NCBI RefSeq assembly: GCF_900103865.1
Contig: NZ_FNII01000005.1
Span: forward strand, 186,001-250,000
Length of the DNA stretch: 64,000 bases
Direction of reading: 5' to 3'
From: Vreelandella arcis
GTDB taxonomy: Bacteria; Pseudomonadota; Gammaproteobacteria; Pseudomonadales; Halomonadaceae
Shown in pieces: positions 59,701 to 64,000 of the stretch (position 1 is the stretch's first letter; every line of letters starts with the position of its first letter). Position numbers and translations under genes: made by a program. Under the pieces are notes generated by a model that had not been told where the DNA came from, did no database searches, and saw only the letters and a list, made by a program, of their open reading frames with translations.

Positions 59701-59880
59701 GGATTGCCCTGGCCTTAGTCGGTTAAAACACTTCAGTAAACGCGGCTCAAAAGAGACACGCGCCGCTGGGGGATAAGCCTCTAATCAGCGCTTACCACCC
59801 CAGCGGCGAAATCCTATGGAACGTATTGTAACGAAAGCCCGCGCTTACCGCATCCATCCCGCCGACTTTGCCTATCGCAC

Positions 59881-59905
59881 AAAAAACCCGGCCTGGGCCG
59901 GGTTT
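59881..59905 (-). terminator. Intrinsic terminator after the FadL-family gene
   Basis: On the minus strand AAACCCGGCC, a 2-base loop region and GGCCGGGTTTTTT. It lies 27 bases after the porin stop codon, and the T-run is on the side expected for that strand. Confidence 0.85.
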
Positions 59906-59931
59906 GGGTCGTTCTAGCAAACGCTAACGCG

Positions 59932-61260
59932 TTAGAAGCGATACGTCAGCTGAGCACCGAAGCCGTGGGCTTCGTTTTTGTAGTCGGCAGCGTAGGTTGC
60001 GTCAACGTCTGAGGTAAAGGTGCCTAGTGTAGATGTATCGTTTCTGGCTTGGTCGACCCGAGTGCCGCGCTCAGTTAGGTAAGAGTATGCCAAGTCGAGC
60101 GTCAGGTTATCGACTGGCGTCCAACCAGCGCCAATGGAGAATATGCGCCGATCATCCGAGGGTATACGCGCACTGCGGAACTGATCGCTGGTCGGGGTCT
60201 GGTCGAGCGTGACACCCGCGCGCAGTGCCCACTGTGGATTAAGCTGGTACTCACCGCCGACGGCAAAGGCCCAGGCATTCGAATAGTCCTGCTCTTCTCG
60301 CGTAATCTCCGGAATGGAGTCCCCCTCAACCAGTATCTGATCGAAACGACTCCAACGCACCCAAGACACTCCGGCCATCAGCTTGAGGTTATCGGACATC
60401 TGCTGAGTGATGGAGAAGTTAATCGTCTCAGGAGTGGTCAGATCGAGATTAGCGCTATCGCTTCTGACCGTATCGCCTTCACTGACGCCAGCGATAGCCA
60501 GAGAATTGTCCGTCGCTGTCGCTCTAAAATCACCGGTAAGCGTGTAGCTGACTTTGGAGCGGTAGGTCAGGCCCATCGTTGTTTCGGGGACAGGCTGAAA
60601 AATCACACCGAGATTGTAACCCCAGCTCTCATCATCTCCCTCAACCCTTGAATCTAGCTCAGTATCGACACCAAGGGCCGCCACTTGAATTGGCACCTGG
60701 CGGCGTAACTCTCCATCCACACGGTTATAAGTAATACCCGCACCGATCGCCCACTGATCATTGAAGCGGTAGGAGACTGTCGGTTGCGCGCTCATCACCG
60801 TCAGTTCCGTGTAGTTACCAAGACCGCGTCCAAGGAACCCGTCCTCGTAATCCGTTTTAGAACCAAACGGCGCATAAACCCCGAAGCCAAACGCTAATTG
60901 CTCATTCACCGGATGTGCATAGAAAGCATAAGGAACTAACGTCCCTGGAACCATATCGCCTTCACTACTGCCTTCTATAGGAGCTCCATTCCGTGTGGCG
61001 CTAGCATTATCGATATCAGTCTTAACGTTTAGATACGTCCCACCTACAGAGATTTGCGCACGATCCAAAAACGACATACCCGCCGGGTTGCCGTACACAA
61101 TGGTGGCGTCTTCTACGTTGGAACTACGCCCTGCATGACCGTAACCCTGACCGCTGACGCTCTGTTCGTTAATTTGGTAGCCACCGGCGTGAGCTTGGCT
61201 GGCGAAGGCGGCGGTGGCAACGGCGACTGCTAAGGCGAGCTTGTTAAATTTATTTTGCAT
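59932..61260 (-). CDS. FadL/OmpP1/TodX family outer-membrane transporter
   Basis: 442 residues from ATG 61260 (AGAGG upstream; the longer frame to 61302 is rejected). Signal peptide to about residue 24 (A-S-Q-A-H-A), mature start G-G-Y-Q-I-N-E-Q-S-V-S-G-x-G, then the hatch region with N-P-A-G-M, and a 14-strand barrel ending in an aromatic residue (Q-L-T-Y-R-F). FadL proteins bring long-chain fatty acids or other hydrophobic compounds across the outer membrane. No fatty-acid gene is adjacent, so the substrate is open. A hairpin (61286-61307) lies in its 5' leader. Confidence 0.9.
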   Translation of the reverse strand: MQNKFNKLALAVAVATAAFASQAHAGGYQINEQSVSGQGYGHAGRSSNVEDATIVYGNPAGMSFLDRAQISVGGTYLNVKTDIDNASATRNGAPIEGSSEGDMVPGTLVPYAFYAHPVNEQLAFGFGVYAPFGSKTDYEDGFLGRGLGNYTELTVMSAQPTVSYRFNDQWAIGAGITYNRVDGELRRQVPIQVAALGVDTELDSRVEGDDESWGYNLGVIFQPVPETTMGLTYRSKVSYTLTGDFRATATDNSLAIAGVSEGDTVRSDSANLDLTTPETINFSITQQMSDNLKLMAGVSWVRWSRFDQILVEGDSIPEITREEQDYSNAWAFAVGGEYQLNPQWALRAGVTLDQTPTSDQFRSARIPSDDRRIFSIGAGWTPVDNLTLDLAYSYLTERGTRVDQARNDTSTLGTFTSDVDATYAADYKNEAHGFGAQLTYRF

Positions 61261-61285
61261 AGAGGGCCTCTCTTCCCAATGATCC

Positions 61286-61307
61286 GACGGGATGGCATCC
61301 ATCCGTC
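61286..61307 (-). promoter_or_regulatory. Hairpin in the 5' leader of the FadL-family gene
   Basis: Arms about 61286-61295 and 61299-61307 form nine base pairs with one bulge and a 3-base loop, ending about 25 bases before the start codon. No U-run follows. It may affect mRNA stability or translation. Confidence 0.4.
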
Positions 61308-61387
61308 ATACTTTTTTTGTACACGTCAGTTTTGGCCGAAAAGCGTGTTTCATTCAAGGGCAAACGAGCGTTTTATTTTATTTTTAG

Positions 61388-61416
61388 CTTATACATTAGT
61401 CGCACGACCGTTTTAA
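61388..61416 (-). promoter_or_regulatory. Possible promoter of the FadL-family gene
   Basis: Minus-strand TTAAAA (-35, 61416-61411), 17-base spacer, TATAAG (-10, 61393-61388), about 128 bases before the start codon. Both boxes match the sigma-70 consensus only in part. Confidence 0.4.
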
Positions 61417-61456
61417 ATCATTGTTTTAGGCCTTTGGCCTCTTTTTGCGTTCACGC

Positions 61457-61488
61457 TTGACCTTTGTGTAACCCATAGGTTTTAGACT
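61457..61488 (+). promoter_or_regulatory. MerR-type promoter/operator of the merR-copA operon
   Basis: TTGACC (-35, 61457-61462) and TAGACT (-10, 61483-61488) are 20 bases apart, longer than the normal 17, as in MerR-activated promoters. Between and over them lies the 21-base imperfect dyad A-C-C-T-x-T-G-x-G-T, centre A, A-C-x-C-A-x-A-G-G-T (61460-61480; 8 of 10 positions symmetrical). It lies 37 bases before the regulator's start codon, so the regulator probably controls itself and the ATPase. Confidence 0.75.
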
Positions 61489-61524
61489 GCGTAGCATGAT
61501 CAATACACATCTTGGAACTACACA

Positions 61525-61944
61525 ATGAAAGTCAGCGAGCTGGCGAAACGTGGTGGCGTTACCCCCGAAACGGTACGCCATTACACCCGGGAGCTACTCT
61601 TAGCGCCCACACGACATCCTGAAAACGGCTACCAGCTATACTCAGCGACGGATCTTGAACGGCTGCACTTTATACAGCGCGCGCGCAAGCTCGGGTTTAG
61701 CGTGGCCGAGATTCGCGACATTCTCGCCCATGCCGACCAAGGCGATTCCCCCTGCCCAATGGTGCGCGACCTGCTGGCGAACCGGTTGCCGCAAATTCGT
61801 GCGCAAATCCAAGAGCTTGAGGCGCTTGCCCAACGTATGGAACAAGCCTTGGAGAGCTGGCAGCACATGCCCGACGGCACACCGGACGGGCACAGCCTGT
61901 GTCGCCTGATCGAGAGCTTTCCCGAGGAGCAGGAGACCCCATGA
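61525..61944 (+). CDS. MerR-family metal-responsive regulator
   Basis: 139 residues. N-terminal winged helix: [22 protein letters not shown] (residues 1-22), then [16 protein letters not shown] and a dimerisation helix. Metal-binding candidates are Cys77, His123 and Cys126. The paired cysteines of CueR (near 112 and 120) are not present, so it is not a typical CueR; a soft-metal sensor of a less-studied branch is likely. Its stop overlaps the start of the P-type ATPase gene (ATGA), which suggests copper, silver or a related metal as signal. Confidence 0.85.
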   Translation: MKVSELAKRGGVTPETVRHYTRELLLAPTRHPENGYQLYSATDLERLHFIQRARKLGFSVAEIRDILAHADQGDSPCPMVRDLLANRLPQIRAQIQELEALAQRMEQALESWQHMPDGTPDGHSLCRLIESFPEEQETP

Positions 61945-64000
61945 GTCAACACACCCTGACGCGCACAGTCCCCGGCATGAACTGCCAAGGCTGCGTAAAA
62001 CGCATGCGCGACGCGATCCAACAGCAAGATAGCCACGCCGACGTGGTCGGCACGCCTGGGGAAAAACATCTTGAGGTAACCACCACGCTGGACGACGCCA
62101 CCCTCGACCAAACGCTGGAAAGCGCGGGCTACCCACCCGGCGAGCGGCCCGAGGAAGCGCCGACTAAAGATGAAAACCGCAACGACACCGCTTCTCAGCC
62201 AGCGCAAAGTGCGCAAACTAAAAGCGCGAGCCCCGGCAGTCGTCAGCAAATCCGCCTGGCGATTAGCGGCATGACCTGCGCCAGCTGTGTGAAAAGCGTT
62301 CAAAAAGCCCTAGAGAACACCGCAGGCGTTGAAACCGCCAGCGTTAATTTTGGTACGCACGCCGCACAAGTCGTTGGTAATGCCGACGAACGCGCCTTGA
62401 TAGCGGCGGTGGAATCGGTTGGCTATGGGGCTGAGCCGATTGTCGATATGCGCGAGGCGGAGAAAACCCGCGCCGAGCAGGAAGCGCGCGACTACAAGCG
62501 GCGCTTGAAAGGCAGCGCTTGGTCGTTGGCGCTTGCCATTCCGTTGATGCTCAGCATGTTTGTCTACCACCCTCATCCAGAGGGAACTGGTCGTTTATTC
62601 TGGCTGGTCATCGGGCTTTTGACGCTGGGCATCCTGGCGTTTCCCGGCCGCCATTTTTTTGTCAACGCGTGGAAAAACCTCAAGCACCATCAAGCCAATA
62701 TGGACACACTGGTGGCCATGGGCACCGGCACTGCCTGGCTCTACTCGATGGCGGTGGTGCTGTTTGCCCCCTGGCTACCCGAGGTGGCTCACGGCATTTA
62801 CTTTGAAGCCTCGGCCATGGTGATCGGCTTGATTTTGCTGGGCAATGCGATGGAACTGCGCGCCCGGGGCCGCACCAGCGATGCATTAAAGCGCCTTTTG
62901 GATCTGCAAAGCCGCACCGCCCGAGTGATCCGCGACGGCGAAGAGCGTGAAGTTGAGATTGACGCCGTGCGCGAGGGCGACCAGATCCGCGTTCGCCCCG
63001 GCGAGCGTCTGCCGGTGGATGGCGAGGTCATGGAAGGCTCAAGCCATATCGATGAATCCATGCTGACCGGCGAGCCCGAACCGGTGAAAAAAGCCCAAGG
63101 CGATGACGTCAGCGCTGGCACGGTGAACGGCAAAGGCGGCTTGGTTTACCAGGCGACCCGCGTGGGTGCCGACACTCGCCTGGGCCAAATCACCGAACAG
63201 GTGGCCAGCGCGCAAAATTCGCGCCCACCGATTGGCGAGCTGGCCGATAAAGTGTCCAGCATTTTTGTCCCCTCAGTGATGATCATCGCCGTGCTCACGG
63301 CACTGGTGTGGTTCAATTTCGGTGCCGAGCCACGCGTCATTCACATGCTGGTGACTGCTACCACCGTGCTAATTATCGCCTGCCCCTGCGCGCTGGGCCT
63401 GGCCACACCGATTTCCACCATGATTGGCGTCGGCAAGGCCGCCGAACACGGCGTACTGGTGAGAAACGGCGATGCACTGCAAACCGCCAGCAAACTGACC
63501 ACGCTGGTGGTGGACAAGACCGGTACGCTCACCGAAGGTAAGCCCCGCGTCACCGAGGCGGAGGTATTAAGCGACGATACCCCACAAACACTGGGCTACA
63601 TCGCCGCCTTGGAGCGCGGCTCCGAGCACCCGCTTGCCGCGGCGCTAATGGCCTATGCCGACGAACACGACGCTGAGCCTACTGAGATCCGCGACTTCGA
63701 TAGCGTCACCGGTGGCGGGGTGAAAGCACAAACCACTGACGGCCAATCACTACTGCTGGGCAATGCGCGCCTGATGGAAGACGCCGGCGTCGATCTTTCC
63801 GCAAGCCAGGACAACGCCCGCGCGCTGGAAGAAAAAGGCCGCACGCTGGTGTATTTTGCCCTGGACGGCAAATTGGCGGCGCTCTTTGGCATCAGCGACC
63901 CGCTGCGTGACGACGCCGTTGACGCCGTCAAGCGGCTGCAAGCCGACGGTTTGAATGTCGTCATGCTGACCGGTGACAACCCCCACACAGCCGCGGCCAT
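61941..64000 (+). CDS. copA: Copper-type P1B ATPase, C-terminus cut by window edge
   Basis: Partial; 686 codons are visible and the frame is open at the end. Two N-terminal HMA metal-binding domains: G-M-N-C-Q-G-C (residues about 12-18) and G-M-T-C-A-S-C (about 110-116), separated by a polar linker. Membrane segments follow. Then come the actuator domain with T-G-E-P, the intramembrane metal motif C-P-C in [13 protein letters not shown], phosphorylation site D-K-T-G-T-L-T, S-E-H-P-L and T-G-D-N near the edge. C-P-C with S-E-H-P fits Cu(I)/Ag(I) export from the cytosol. The first base overlaps the regulator's stop. Confidence 0.93.
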   Translation, partial: MSQHTLTRTVPGMNCQGCVKRMRDAIQQQDSHADVVGTPGEKHLEVTTTLDDATLDQTLESAGYPPGERPEEAPTKDENRNDTASQPAQSAQTKSASPGSRQQIRLAISGMTCASCVKSVQKALENTAGVETASVNFGTHAAQVVGNADERALIAAVESVGYGAEPIVDMREAEKTRAEQEARDYKRRLKGSAWSLALAIPLMLSMFVYHPHPEGTGRLFWLVIGLLTLGILAFPGRHFFVNAWKNLKHHQANMDTLVAMGTGTAWLYSMAVVLFAPWLPEVAHGIYFEASAMVIGLILLGNAMELRARGRTSDALKRLLDLQSRTARVIRDGEEREVEIDAVREGDQIRVRPGERLPVDGEVMEGSSHIDESMLTGEPEPVKKAQGDDVSAGTVNGKGGLVYQATRVGADTRLGQITEQVASAQNSRPPIGELADKVSSIFVPSVMIIAVLTALVWFNFGAEPRVIHMLVTATTVLIIACPCALGLATPISTMIGVGKAAEHGVLVRNGDALQTASKLTTLVVDKTGTLTEGKPRVTEAEVLSDDTPQTLGYIAALERGSEHPLAAALMAYADEHDAEPTEIRDFDSVTGGGVKAQTTDGQSLLLGNARLMEDAGVDLSASQDNARALEEKGRTLVYFALDGKLAALFGISDPLRDDAVDAVKRLQADGLNVVMLTGDNPHTAAA

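Overview
The window is a stretch of bacterial chromosome from a gammaproteobacterium, most likely a member of the Halomonadaceae (Halomonas or a close relative). This placement is an inference. It rests on a DUF3087-type protein, acidic protein compositions, a moderately high GC content, and gene orders shared with Pseudomonas and other Oceanospirillales. Almost every gene is a core housekeeping gene. I see no insertion sequence, prophage, CRISPR array, integron, rRNA or tRNA gene. Gene density is high and many neighbours overlap by 1 to 22 bases.

Layout. 1-990: an MliC-like lipoprotein cut by the window edge and a DUF3087 membrane protein. 1059-2592: a DAHP synthase gene (shikimate pathway) preceded by two small leader-type ORFs rich in aromatic codons and a strong hairpin; this is the most unusual region of the window. 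2716-6305: fre, ubiD and rho. 6783-8339: ppx, divergent from rho. 8326-29002, all on the minus strand: the large conserved block rpsB-tsf-pyrH-frr-uppS-cdsA-dxr-rseP-bamA-skp-lpxD-fabZ-lpxA-lpxB-rnhB-dnaE-accA-tilS, which joins translation, isoprenoid and phospholipid synthesis, outer-membrane assembly, lipid A synthesis and DNA replication. 29353-37117, plus strand: map-glnD-dapC-arsC-like-dapD-dapE plus a small unknown gene (nitrogen signalling and lysine/diaminopimelate synthesis). 37202-41091: a membrane-anchored cold-shock-domain protein, slyX, alanine dehydrogenase, a thioesterase and rlmI. 41160-48389: mutM-rpmG-rpmB-radC on the minus strand, divergent from coaBC-dut-algC-argB-slmA. 48496-53130: ftsY-ftsE-ftsX and rpoH, with rsmD divergent. 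53235-56439: zapB, rimI, a divergent holD-like gene, bolA and an MFS exporter. 56577-59700: an unknown acidic protein, lysS and prfB with its programmed frameshift. 59932-61260: a FadL-type porin. 61525-64000: a MerR regulator overlapping a copper-type P-ATPase that runs off the window.

How the genes work together. Three themes dominate: cell-envelope biogenesis (Bam, Lpx, Skp, RseP, UppS, CdsA, Dap), translation and DNA maintenance (ribosomal proteins S2, L28 and L33, EF-Ts, RRF, RF2, LysRS, TilS, RlmI, RsmD, DnaE, psi-like HolD, RnhB, MutM, RadC), and amino-acid supply (DAHP synthase, Dap genes, ArgB, GlnD, alanine dehydrogenase).

The best candidate for something undescribed is the pair of related peptides upstream of DAHP synthase. 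They share a G-aromatic-x-F-S-D ... V-P-x-A motif as well as aromatic codons, which suggests nascent-peptide control rather than simple codon-based attenuation. Start codons were reassigned where a Shine-Dalgarno sequence, a stop/start overlap or the family's usual length supported it.
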